Shown piece after piece: positions 1-7,060 of a DNA stretch of 11,132 nt (the stretch's first letter is position 1; every line of letters starts with the position of its first letter). The stretch is taken from positions 1 through 11,132 of the forward strand of contig JADLFY010000103.1 of the NCBI GenBank assembly GCA_020849575.1, read 5' to 3'. Made by a program: the position numbers and the translations under genes. The notes beneath the pieces were generated by a model that saw only the letters and a list, made by a program, of their open reading frames with translations, was not told where the DNA came from and ran no database searches. The DNA is from Candidatus Peregrinibacteria bacterium. Its GTDB lineage: Bacteria > Patescibacteriota > Gracilibacteria > UBA1369.

Positions 1-25
1 GGGCCAGCAGTATTTATCCTAGCCC
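1..25 (-). terminator. Possible terminator hairpin after the nitroreductase gene (cut by window edge)
   Basis: Read on the minus strand, GGGCTAG (25-19) can pair with CTGGCCC (7-1) as a 7-bp stem with one G-U pair and an 11-nt loop. It begins about 19 nt after the nitroreductase stop codon. The T-run expected of an intrinsic terminator would lie before position 1 and cannot be seen, so the call rests on the stem and its position alone. Confidence 0.3.
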
Positions 26-43
26 ATTTTCTAGTCCCAAAAT

Positions 44-670
44 TTAGTTCCGGAATTCCACCACTTCTTCCAACGGGAATCTGACTTTCTTTGGTTGTTC
101 CATATTTCGATAACCCAGACTTACCAAGACAGTCGGATGAATATATTCCGGTAATTCCAATACCTTTGCCACTTCTGCCGGACTAAATCCTTCCATTGGA
201 CAGGAATCGATTTCTTTTTCAGCAGCAGCCAGAATCAGGGCTTCCACCGGGATATAAACTTGTTTCTGTAACCAGGTTTTTAATTCTTCCGGTGATTTGC
301 TGTTAGCCACATCATTAAGCATTTTACTGAAACCGGCCGACTGCGCATCGCTGCGTCCTTGTACATCATGGCTCAATTTTACATGTCTTGCGATCACTCC
401 ATTTTCACCGGTCAAATCAGTTCTGGCACAGAAAAACACCAGTGCTGACGCCTCCATTACCTGGGGTTGATTGTAGCAGGCCGGCATCAGTTTTTTACGC
501 AATTCCATATCAGTTACCACGATGAATTTCCAGGCTTGTATTCCAAAAGAATTTGGAGCCAGTCTGGCAGTATCCAGTAAATCTTTGAGCAGATCCTCCG
601 AAATTTTCTTTTCTGCATCAAAGTGCTGACAGGCAAAACGCCACTGCATTAATTCTTTAATTGTTTTCAT
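44..670 (-). CDS. NfsB-like NAD(P)H-dependent nitroreductase family flavoprotein
   Basis: This 208-aa protein belongs to the FMN-dependent nitroreductase superfamily. Members are cytoplasmic homodimers that use NAD(P)H to reduce nitroaromatics, quinones or related compounds; the natural substrate here is unknown. Visible family marks are the N-terminal FMN-phosphate region RFACQHFD (residues 11-18), the APNSFGIQAWKF segment (38-49) that packs on the flavin, WLQKQVYIP (133-141), and DSCPMEGF (155-162). The last two resemble the equivalent positions of E. coli NfsB (MAKQVYL, DAVPIEGF). The C-terminal KVRFPLEEVV (195-204) is also typical, and the length is normal. The ATG at 670 lies 6 nt after the topA stop, so it is probably the last gene of a topA operon. 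No Shine-Dalgarno is visible; the leader is AT-only. Family assignment is firm. NfsB versus another subgroup is inference. Confidence 0.88.
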   Translation of the reverse strand: MKTIKELMQWRFACQHFDAEKKISEDLLKDLLDTARLAPNSFGIQAWKFIVVTDMELRKKLMPACYNQPQVMEASALVFFCARTDLTGENGVIARHVKLSHDVQGRSDAQSAGFSKMLNDVANSKSPEELKTWLQKQVYIPVEALILAAAEKEIDSCPMEGFSPAEVAKVLELPEYIHPTVLVSLGYRNMEQPKKVRFPLEEVVEFRN

Positions 671-676
671 AATTAA

Positions 677-1816
677 TTATTTTAATTTCTTTTTAATTAA
701 TTCTTCAGCTTCTTCCGCAGTCATATTTTGATAACCCTGACCTTTTGGAATAGCGGCATTTACTTTACCATTAGTCAGATAAATACCATAACGTCCCGAC
801 TTGGCTACTATACCATTACCAAAGTCTTTCAGAGCCGAACTGCTTTGTGGCGCGCCACCTTTTTTGCCTTTGCCGGAGAGATTAGCCGGGCTCTTGATAA
901 TCTTTTCTACATCTTCAATACTCAAAGTCATGGCATCATAACCTTCAGGAAGCGGACGATTTTTCCCGCCTACTTTGATATAAGGACCATATGGTCCGAC
1001 ATCAAAAATAACTTCTTCACCGGCTTTGGTATCACCAACTTTCTTTGGCCAGCTGAGAATTTCCACAGCCTGTTCCATAGTCAAATTCTCTGGAGACAAA
1101 AATCGCGGAATTGACTTCATCTTGAAACCATTGTCACCCTTTTCACCCATCTGCAAAAATGGTCCAAATCTACCCACTTTTCTAAAAATTTCCAATTCAG
1201 TTTCAGGATGTTTACCAATTGAATCAATTTCAGTTTTGGTATTTTCCAATAATTTTTCTGCAGCTTCTTCAGTCAATTCCGCTGGTGCTGTATCATCAGG
1301 GATTGGCGCTTTCTTTTCACCTTTTTCAATATATGGTCCGAATTTCCCGATTCTCACTTGAATTTCTTTGGTATCAGGTAAATTAATTGTACAGACTTCT
1401 CTGGCATCAATTTCCTGTTTGATCAGTTTTACCAAACCTTCATGATGGGGTTTGCCAAAATAAAAACTATCCAGATAAGGAATTGATTTTTTGTCACCTT
1501 CAGCAATTTTATCCAAATCTTCTTCCATCTCAGCCGTAAAGGTATAATCCACCAAATGAGTAAAATATTTTTCCATTAGTGAAACTACCGCATAGGCCAC
1601 AAAAGTTGGTACCAAAGCTGATCCCTGTTTAAATACATATTCACGTCTGACAATCGTATCCATAATCGTGGCATAAGTAGACGGTCTACCAATTCCTCTT
1701 GCTTCCAATTCTTTGATCAAAGACGCTTCAGTATATCTGGCAATTGGTTTGGTACTGTGTGCTTTTACTTCCATACTCTTTACCTCTGCCTTTTCTCCTT
1801 TGTTCAGTTCAGGCAA
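677..1816 (-). CDS. topA: DNA topoisomerase I, C-terminal part (downstream of an in-frame stop)
   Basis: This is the second half of bacterial type IA topoisomerase, continuing in the same frame after the TAA at 1838-1840. Coordinates start at the first possible start codon after the stop, a TTG at 1816-1814; seven further TopA-like codons (LEDQERI) lie between the stop and that TTG. Residues about 27-50 contain RYTEASLIKELEARGIGRPS, a hallmark of the catalytic core needed to complete the DNA-gripping domains. The rest holds four TopA C-terminal repeats with GxFGPYI-like cores at about 152-190, 208-256, 268-309 and 334-376. There is no CxxC zinc ribbon. An AGGAAAG seven bases before the TTG could allow reinitiation, although other genes here lack such sites and the same bases encode conserved residues. 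Without the stop the protein would be 841 residues, a usual TopA length. Whether this half is made is unknown. Confidence 0.85.
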   Translation of the reverse strand: MPELNKGEKAEVKSMEVKAHSTKPIARYTEASLIKELEARGIGRPSTYATIMDTIVRREYVFKQGSALVPTFVAYAVVSLMEKYFTHLVDYTFTAEMEEDLDKIAEGDKKSIPYLDSFYFGKPHHEGLVKLIKQEIDAREVCTINLPDTKEIQVRIGKFGPYIEKGEKKAPIPDDTAPAELTEEAAEKLLENTKTEIDSIGKHPETELEIFRKVGRFGPFLQMGEKGDNGFKMKSIPRFLSPENLTMEQAVEILSWPKKVGDTKAGEEVIFDVGPYGPYIKVGGKNRPLPEGYDAMTLSIEDVEKIIKSPANLSGKGKKGGAPQSSSALKDFGNGIVAKSGRYGIYLTNGKVNAAIPKGQGYQNMTAEEAEELIKKKLK

Positions 1817-1837
1817 AATTCTTTCCTGATCTTCTAA

Positions 1838-1840
1838 TTA
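1838..1840 (-). other. topA: In-frame TAA stop interrupting topA
   Basis: On the minus strand the reading runs GGSDDPEE-like codons, then TAA, then LEDQERILPELN with no frame change. In TopA homologues this stretch usually has an acidic residue followed by a similar run, so GAA to TAA is the simplest single-base explanation. TAA also ends most genes in this window, so general recoding of TAA is excluded. The choice between true nonsense mutation, read error and translational readthrough cannot be made from the sequence. Confidence 0.9.
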
Positions 1841-3202
1841 CTCTTCCGGATCATCTGATCCCTGTACATAGGCTTTCAGGAATCCGGCAAAAATAATCTG
1901 TTTACCGCTGGCCACAAAAACATGCTTCTCATCGGTTACTTCCACAATAGTCGACATCATCTTTGCTTCTTTCATTTGAGAGGCAATTGTTCTTTTCCAA
2001 ATCAATTCATAAAGTGCAGCTTCTTCATCAGTTAATTTCCCGCTTTTAGCCAAAGTTTCCGGCAAAGCAAAAGTTGAACCGGATGGTCTGATCGCTTCAT
2101 GCGCTTCCTGGGCATTTTTGATTTTTGAAGCAAATTGTCTTGGTTTTTCAGCAATATATTCTGCTCCATAAAGTTTAGTAGCCAGGCTTCGGGCCTCCTT
2201 TACTGCTGACTCAGCCAAAGTTGTCGAGTCAGTTCTCATATAGGTAATATAACCATTTTCATAGAGTTTCTGCGCTACCTGCATGGTCTTTTTGGCTGAA
2301 TAACGAAGTTTTCTGGCCGCCTCCTGTTGCAGGGTCGAAGTGGTAAATGGTGCTTCAGGATTTCTGGTAAATGGTTTTTGTTCGATTGAACCAATTTGAA
2401 AATCATTTTTCAGAATTGCTTCTTTCAAATCATTGGCTTCTTTCTCATTCAGATGAATTTTCCCAGTACCTTTCAGCTTTCCGGTTTCAGGATCAAAATC
2501 TTTACCATGTACCAGTTTTTTCCCGAAAATTTCTTTGAGTTCAGCACTAAATTTATCTTTTCTTTCACTTAAAAATTCTGCTGTTAAATCAAAATAACTT
2601 GATGGTTTGAATTTCTGGCGCATTTTTTCACGTTCTACTACCAGCCTGATAGCCACGGATTGTACGCGACCCGCCGACAGGCGGGGAGCAATTTTTTTCC
2701 ATAAAACCGGAGATACTTCATAACCATAAAGACGGTCCAAAATACGACGCGTTTCCTGGGCATGTACCAGATTCATATCTACTGTACGTGGATTTTTCAG
2801 GGCTCCTTGTATGGCTTCCTTAGTAATTTCATGAAATACCAGTCTTTTCACCGGAACTTTTGGTTTAAGAATTTCCAGCAAATGCCAGGAAATACTCTCT
2901 CCTTCGCGATCCTCATCCGTTGCCAGATAGAGTACATCGGCTTTTTTGATGGCATCCTTCAGTTTGCTGACCTGTTTTTTCTTGGTATCAGGAATTATAT
3001 ATAGTGGCTTGAAATCATGATCTACATCCACTCCCAACCTGGCCCATTTTTCACCTTTATGTTTTTCCGGAACTTCCTGGGCATTACTTGGTAAATCCCT
3101 GATATGTCCAATTGAAGCCTCTACCTGAAAATCCTTGCTCAGGAACTTAGAAATTGTTTTCGCCTTAGCAGGTGACTCTACTATTACTAAATTTTTCCCC
3201 AT
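1838..3202 (-). CDS. topA: DNA topoisomerase I, N-terminal part with Toprim domain and catalytic tyrosine
   Basis: These 454 residues form the N-terminal half of topoisomerase I (omega protein), which relaxes negatively supercoiled DNA by single-strand passage. The Toprim domain carries the catalytic glutamate E9 (VIVESPAKA) and the metal-binding DxDxE-type motif D96-E97-D98 with E100 (ATDEDREGE). The nucleophilic tyrosine is Y321 in GYITYMRTDST, matching Y319 of E. coli. SAGRVQS (177-183) and EAHEAIRPS (366-374) are further core motifs. The ORF stops at GSDDPEE, inside the core, so the fragment lacks the RYTEASL/GIGRPSTYA region and would probably not relax DNA alone. The ATG at 3202 matches the family start (MGKNLVIVESP). 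Its leader is AT-rich without a Shine-Dalgarno, and a good promoter lies about 60-95 nt upstream. Type IA activity is normally essential, which makes the interruption notable. Confidence 0.9.
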   Translation of the reverse strand: MGKNLVIVESPAKAKTISKFLSKDFQVEASIGHIRDLPSNAQEVPEKHKGEKWARLGVDVDHDFKPLYIIPDTKKKQVSKLKDAIKKADVLYLATDEDREGESISWHLLEILKPKVPVKRLVFHEITKEAIQGALKNPRTVDMNLVHAQETRRILDRLYGYEVSPVLWKKIAPRLSAGRVQSVAIRLVVEREKMRQKFKPSSYFDLTAEFLSERKDKFSAELKEIFGKKLVHGKDFDPETGKLKGTGKIHLNEKEANDLKEAILKNDFQIGSIEQKPFTRNPEAPFTTSTLQQEAARKLRYSAKKTMQVAQKLYENGYITYMRTDSTTLAESAVKEARSLATKLYGAEYIAEKPRQFASKIKNAQEAHEAIRPSGSTFALPETLAKSGKLTDEEAALYELIWKRTIASQMKEAKMMSTIVEVTDEKHVFVASGKQIIFAGFLKAYVQGSDDPEE

Positions 3203-3262
3203 TTTTATAAAAATTATTAACTTTTTGACTGCGCGTAAACTGGAATTTTTTCCTATTTCGAC

Positions 3263-3292
3263 TTTACTAATAATACTGATCGAACCTATTAT
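3263..3292 (+). promoter_or_regulatory. Candidate sigma70-type promoter for pepF, overlapping the topA promoter
   Basis: On the plus strand TTTACT (3263-3268) and TATTAT (3287-3292) are separated by 18 nt. The start would be near 3299, giving a leader of about 28 nt. Its -10 shares base 3292 with the -35 of the opposing topA promoter, so polymerase should not occupy both at once. Confidence 0.35.
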
Positions 3293-3297
3293 GTCAA
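3270..3297 (-). promoter_or_regulatory. Candidate sigma70-type promoter for topA
   Basis: On the minus strand a perfect TTGACA (3297-3292) is followed after 16 nt by TATTAT (3275-3270), a 5/6 match to the -10 consensus. Transcription would begin near 3263 and leave a leader of about 60 nt before the topA ATG. The assignment rests on consensus matching only. Confidence 0.5.
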
Positions 3298-3326
3298 AAA
3301 ATTACCCTTAAAACCCAATTTTAAAA

Positions 3327-5147
3327 ATGGCTAAAAAGACCTCTGGTAAGCCTAAACAGGCTAAAACTTATTTTGATTCACGTGCTTCAGTTCCGACCCA
3401 ACACCGCTGGAAACTGGAAAAAATGTTTTCCGGACTTTCAGCATGGAATAAATCTTTTGAAAATGTGTCTAAACAAATTAAACCACTAGCATCTTTCAAA
3501 GGTAAACTTGCTGATTCAAAAAAACTTCTGGAGTTTTTTCAAAAATCTTCAGCTGTGCTTAGACAAATCGAAATGCTTTATGTCTATGCCAGTCATTTGA
3601 GTGCTGTGGATTTATCTGATCATCATGCCCAAATCATCACTCAGAAAGCCCAGAATCTCTATACGACTTTTTCCCAAACCACTTCTTTCCAGTCTCCTGA
3701 ACTTTCCCATCAACCAGAAAGTTATCTGAAAAAATTACTCAAGGATAAAAATTTTCACCTTTATCATCGTGAACTGAAATTAATTCTGGCCAAGAAAAAA
3801 CATATTCTTTCAGATGCTGAAGAAGCAATTATGTCCCAGGTAGGAAAATTATTTCCTGGTCCTGAAGATATTTTTAGCGCTTTGGATAATGTTGATTTAA
3901 CTTTTGGTAAAATAAAAGACCAAGAGGGCAAAGAAGTACAGATTACCTATGGCCTTTATTCCAAATATTCCGAAAGCCCAGACCGTCGTGTGCGCCGGGA
4001 TAATTTTGAAAATTTTTATAAATCCTATCAGGCTCATATTCACACTTATGCCCAGACACTTAATCTTTGTGTGAAACAGCATGATTTTTATACTAAAGCC
4101 AAGAAGTATAACTCTTCGCTGGAGGCAGCCATCTCCAACAATATGATTGATCCAAAGGTCTATCGTACACTCATCGACGAAACTCACAAAAGCCTCAAAA
4201 CCCTCTACAAATATTTTGCTTTCCGTGCCAAGAAACTTAAACTGAAAAAACTCAGTATGTACGATTTGCGGGTCAATATTTTTGATCAAAAACCTCTGCA
4301 TTTCAGTTACGATGAGGCCGTCGATCTCTGCCTCGAAGCAGTTCGGCCTTTGGGTGAGGAATATGTCCGAATCATGTCTGATGGACTTAGAAATGGCTGG
4401 GTGGATAAATATGAGAATAAAGGTAAAAGAAGCGGAGCTTTCTCAGGAGGGTGTTACGATTCAGATCCCTATATCCTCATGAATTTCAACGGTACACTCA
4501 ATGATGTTTATACGCTGATTCATGAAGGTGGGCATTCCATGCACTCCTATTTGGCCCGCAAAAATCAGCCTTACAACCTGGCTGACTACACTTTATTCAC
4601 AGCTGAAATTGCTTCCACCGTCAATGAACGTTTACTTACTCGTCATCTGCTCAAAAAATTTGCTCATGACCCGGTCAAATTAAAATCGGTTTTGGCTTAC
4701 GAAATAGATGCCATCCGGGCAACTTATTTCCGCCAAACTATGTTTGCCGAATTTGAATTGCTCATTCATAGTCATCTTGAGAAAGGGGAGCCACTGACAG
4801 TTCAGTTTTTCAACGAACAATATGAAAAATTGAATAAACTTTATCATGGACCGGCCCTCGCCCCAGACCCTTATATACAGTACGAATGGGCTAGAATCCC
4901 TCATTTCTACTACAATTTTTATGTTTATGTTTACGCTACTGGTATTGCTGCTGCCTATTATTTTTCTGATCAAATCCTTAATCCCAAAACTTCTGTCAAA
5001 GCCACTCATGATTATCTCCATCTGCTCAAATCAGGCGGAAATGATTTCCCTTTAATTCAATTAAAAAAAGTTGGATTGGATTTCACCAAGCCTGATATTT
5101 ATAGAGCTGTTGCCAAAAATCTTCAAAAGTGCTTAAATCTTTTATAG
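3327..5147 (+). CDS. pepF: Oligoendopeptidase F, M3 family zinc metallopeptidase
   Basis: This 606-aa protein is a cytoplasmic M3 metallopeptidase that cleaves short oligopeptides and probably recycles peptides or degrades signal-peptide fragments. The zinc site is HEGGH at residues 399-403 (LIHEGGHSMHSYLA), with both His as ligands and E400 as the catalytic base. The third ligand is E427 in FTAEIASTVNE, at the spacing usual for PepF. The segment RIPHFYYNFYVYVYATG near residue 530 is the conserved substrate-binding Tyr-rich region. N-terminal helices from about 25 to 200 match the PepF N-terminal domain, and the length is normal for the family. No signal peptide is present. The ATG at 3327 follows an A-rich leader with no Shine-Dalgarno. 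The gene is divergent from topA, and doxX follows 45 nt downstream with no terminator visible between them. Confidence 0.93.
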   Translation: MAKKTSGKPKQAKTYFDSRASVPTQHRWKLEKMFSGLSAWNKSFENVSKQIKPLASFKGKLADSKKLLEFFQKSSAVLRQIEMLYVYASHLSAVDLSDHHAQIITQKAQNLYTTFSQTTSFQSPELSHQPESYLKKLLKDKNFHLYHRELKLILAKKKHILSDAEEAIMSQVGKLFPGPEDIFSALDNVDLTFGKIKDQEGKEVQITYGLYSKYSESPDRRVRRDNFENFYKSYQAHIHTYAQTLNLCVKQHDFYTKAKKYNSSLEAAISNNMIDPKVYRTLIDETHKSLKTLYKYFAFRAKKLKLKKLSMYDLRVNIFDQKPLHFSYDEAVDLCLEAVRPLGEEYVRIMSDGLRNGWVDKYENKGKRSGAFSGGCYDSDPYILMNFNGTLNDVYTLIHEGGHSMHSYLARKNQPYNLADYTLFTAEIASTVNERLLTRHLLKKFAHDPVKLKSVLAYEIDAIRATYFRQTMFAEFELLIHSHLEKGEPLTVQFFNEQYEKLNKLYHGPALAPDPYIQYEWARIPHFYYNFYVYVYATGIAAAYYFSDQILNPKTSVKATHDYLHLLKSGGNDFPLIQLKKVGLDFTKPDIYRAVAKNLQKCLNLL

Positions 5148-5192
5148 TCAGCATCATATCTGACACAAAATAAAACTTAACAAAATCAAAAC

Positions 5193-5606
5193 ATGAAAAC
5201 GAATTGCGAAGCCTTCACTCCTTACACGAAGTTATTACTTAGACTGATGCTGGGCGTGATTTTTATTTATGCCGGTTGGGGCAAAATCAATAATATCCCC
5301 ATGGTGGAAGGCATGTTAACTGGCCTTAGTATTCCTTTCCCAGCCATCATGGCCTGGGTCTTGGCTATAGCCGAATTGGTCTGTGGCGCTCTGTTGGTTC
5401 TCGGTTTATGGACTTGCTTTGCTACTATTCCAGTAATGTTTTCCATAGCTGTTGCCTTCTTTACTCTTCATCTTCCCAAGGAAGGATTGATGGGTATGGG
5501 CAGCCTCTATGTAGCTTTGATTTTCTTCTCTCTCTTACATATTTCTGCTTCAGGACCTGGCAAAATCTCTCTGGATCACAAAGTTCTTCATAAAGGCAAC
5601 AAATAG
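5193..5606 (+). CDS. DoxX family membrane protein
   Basis: This 137-aa integral membrane protein has four predicted helices at about residues 11-29, 50-72, 74-93 and 102-120. Family signatures are RLMLGVIFIYAGWGKI (17-32), where the GWxK turn follows helix 1, AELVCGALLVLGLWT (60-74) in helix 2, and the terminal SGPGKISLDH (120-129). DoxX proteins are small inner-membrane proteins linked in some bacteria to redox and thiol stress; their biochemical role is mostly undefined. The start ATG at 5193 has only an A-rich leader. It may be cotranscribed with pepF because the gap is 45 nt and contains no hairpin. A strong hairpin follows 28 nt after its TAG. No function specific to this organism can be deduced. 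Confidence 0.85.
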   Translation: MKTNCEAFTPYTKLLLRLMLGVIFIYAGWGKINNIPMVEGMLTGLSIPFPAIMAWVLAIAELVCGALLVLGLWTCFATIPVMFSIAVAFFTLHLPKEGLMGMGSLYVALIFFSLLHISASGPGKISLDHKVLHKGNK

Positions 5607-5634
5607 ATAACTCAGCGCATTAATACCTCTAAAC

Positions 5635-5661
5635 GGCTGGGTTCTCCTGGAGGGCTCAGCC
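5635..5661 (+). terminator. Hairpin between doxX and the SLH gene, likely terminator or attenuator
   Basis: Bases 5635-5646 pair with 5650-5661 in an uninterrupted 12-bp stem with three G-U pairs and a 3-nt loop. It is followed by ATTTTAAAA. The T-run is short for an intrinsic terminator. The stem ends only 17 nt before the next ATG, leaving no room for a separate promoter, so attenuation or mRNA stabilisation is also possible. Confidence 0.5.
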
Positions 5662-5678
5662 ATTTTAAAACCAAATTT

Positions 5679-6980
5679 ATGTTTAAAAAATCATTCATTA
5701 TTCTGCTCGCTACAACTTTATTAGCTGGAAATGTTTTGGCTGCCGATGAGTTGCCACCATTAGTTGATAATTCAGCCACTGATACTAGCCTTACTACCAC
5801 CGCCGAAACTTCAGACGAATCTACTGCGGTTGATACCAGTACGACTACCAGCGGGACTACTGCTACCTCCACCGTCAAAACAGTAACCAAAGGATTTGAG
5901 GATTTTAATGACGTATCTGTAAATCATCCTTATTACAATGCCATTATTGTGCTCAGATATCAGGGGGTATTGTCCGGCTATTCTGACAACACTTTTCATC
6001 CTGATCAACCACTCAATCGTGTAGAAGCCCTGAAACTGGTTTTTGAAGTCGCTGATCTTGATTTTAATACGGGCATTGCTTCGGCCAAATTTTCAGATAC
6101 TGAAGCCAATACCTGGTATACCAGCTATTTAAATCGGGCTGCTTTCTTGGAAATAGTTTCAGGTTATCCGGATGGCTCTTTCCGCCCCTCACAGTCAGTA
6201 AATCTGGTTGAATTCCTCAAAATGCTGGAATTGGCTCAAAAAGTTGATTTGAGTAAATCTACTCTCGCTCAAATTCCTTATGCTGATGTCATGCCTGGTC
6301 AGTGGTACAGCAAATATGTGAATTTTGCCAAAATCAATAACCTGCTTGATACTGACGAACAAAACAATATTCATCCCGATCAGGCTTTGACCCGTGGCCG
6401 CGCTGCTGAAATTATTTATCGCTTCCGCAATATGCTTTCCAAGCCTTCCACTCCTGCTGAAGAAAATCCAGACACAGGCTCACAGCCACCAGTTTCTGAT
6501 CAATTTGGTATATATGTCAGTGAAAGTTATAAATTTGCTGTTCAATACCCACGCAACTGGTTTTACAGTTCAATTGAAAATACCAATCAAACAGCTATTC
6601 GTACCTACGGTTTTGGTCCAAAAGATTTAACAGAAAATGCTCCTTCCATCACTCTGGAATTATTGCCAGCTGACGAAAACTTCCAGCCCAATCTTGATTA
6701 TCAGGGCTTTATGTACAAAAAATCTGCTTCAGACGATGGTACCAACAATCTTCAGCTTTCAGCCAAAATCAACGGTTCTACCAGAATCTATCGAATTGCC
6801 GGTCCAATTGCTCTGGAATCAACCATGTTAACCATGCTGACCTCTCTGACTGCCAATATTGAAGGTTTGGAAACAACTACTTATAGCACCACCCCCGCTG
6901 CTTCTGATACTACTTCAACCACTTCTGACACCACCACCTCTGATTCTGGCACTACCACCGACACCACGCCTACTACTTAA
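5679..6980 (+). CDS. Secreted SLH-domain protein with C-terminal globular domain and Thr-rich tail
   Basis: This 433-aa exported protein begins with a signal peptide (MFKKSFIILLATTLLAG), with likely cleavage after residue 21 (VLA|A). Residues 30-70 are a Thr/Ser-rich linker. Three S-layer homology repeats follow at about 73-128 (GVLSGYSDNTFHPDQPLNRVE), 137-190 (IVSGYPDGSFRPSQSVNLVE) and 200-252 (NIHPDQALTRGRAAE); the third is the most diverged. SLH triplets typically bind pyruvylated cell-wall polymer and anchor proteins to the envelope. Residues 275-395 form a separate domain opening with YKFAVQYPRNWFY, a pattern like PsbP-type domains; that resemblance is tentative. The last 35 residues are almost only Thr, Ser, Asp and Ala and may be a glycosylated stalk. 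There is no LPXTG motif or C-terminal membrane helix. No Shine-Dalgarno or clear own promoter is visible. Confidence 0.85.
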   Translation: MFKKSFIILLATTLLAGNVLAADELPPLVDNSATDTSLTTTAETSDESTAVDTSTTTSGTTATSTVKTVTKGFEDFNDVSVNHPYYNAIIVLRYQGVLSGYSDNTFHPDQPLNRVEALKLVFEVADLDFNTGIASAKFSDTEANTWYTSYLNRAAFLEIVSGYPDGSFRPSQSVNLVEFLKMLELAQKVDLSKSTLAQIPYADVMPGQWYSKYVNFAKINNLLDTDEQNNIHPDQALTRGRAAEIIYRFRNMLSKPSTPAEENPDTGSQPPVSDQFGIYVSESYKFAVQYPRNWFYSSIENTNQTAIRTYGFGPKDLTENAPSITLELLPADENFQPNLDYQGFMYKKSASDDGTNNLQLSAKINGSTRIYRIAGPIALESTMLTMLTSLTANIEGLETTTYSTTPAASDTTSTTSDTTTSDSGTTTDTTPTT

Positions 6981-7029
6981 AGATTATTCTCCTTATTCTC
7001 GGCTCTAATCACCAGTTATCACATTCAAA

Positions 7030-7053
7030 AAGGCCCGCCATCCGGCGGGCCTT
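7030..7053. terminator. Strong bidirectional intrinsic terminator
   Basis: AAGGCCCGCC (7030-7039) and GGCGGGCCTT (7044-7053) form a perfect 10-bp, very GC-rich stem with a 4-nt loop. It stands out in an AT-rich gap between convergent genes. Reading minus, the stem runs straight into TTTTTG; reading plus, into TTATTTCATTT. It therefore can end both the SLH gene and the protease operon, whose stop lies only 8 nt away. Confidence 0.9.
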
Positions 7054-7060
7054 ATTTCAT

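Noticed and set aside
728..1361. Plus-strand reading frames opposite the topA C-terminal part
   Set aside because: They overlap a strongly conserved coding region on the other strand and show no domain or sensible composition.
1838..1840. Genetic-code change making TAA a sense codon
   Set aside because: TAA ends most intact genes here (for example those stopping at 44, 677, 6980, 7061 and 10838) at the expected protein lengths, so it works as a stop.
1800..1850. Frameshift in topA
   Set aside because: The bases between the two ORFs are in the same frame and encode expected TopA residues; only one codon is a stop.
3225..3230. TTGACT as a plus-strand -35 for pepF
   Set aside because: No -10-like hexamer lies 16-18 nt downstream; the region there is a T-run and GC-containing stretch.
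6880..6980. Thr-codon-rich tail as a tandem DNA repeat or phase-variable tract
   Set aside because: Codons vary (ACC, ACT, ACG) and no exact unit is repeated, so it looks like protein-level low complexity only.
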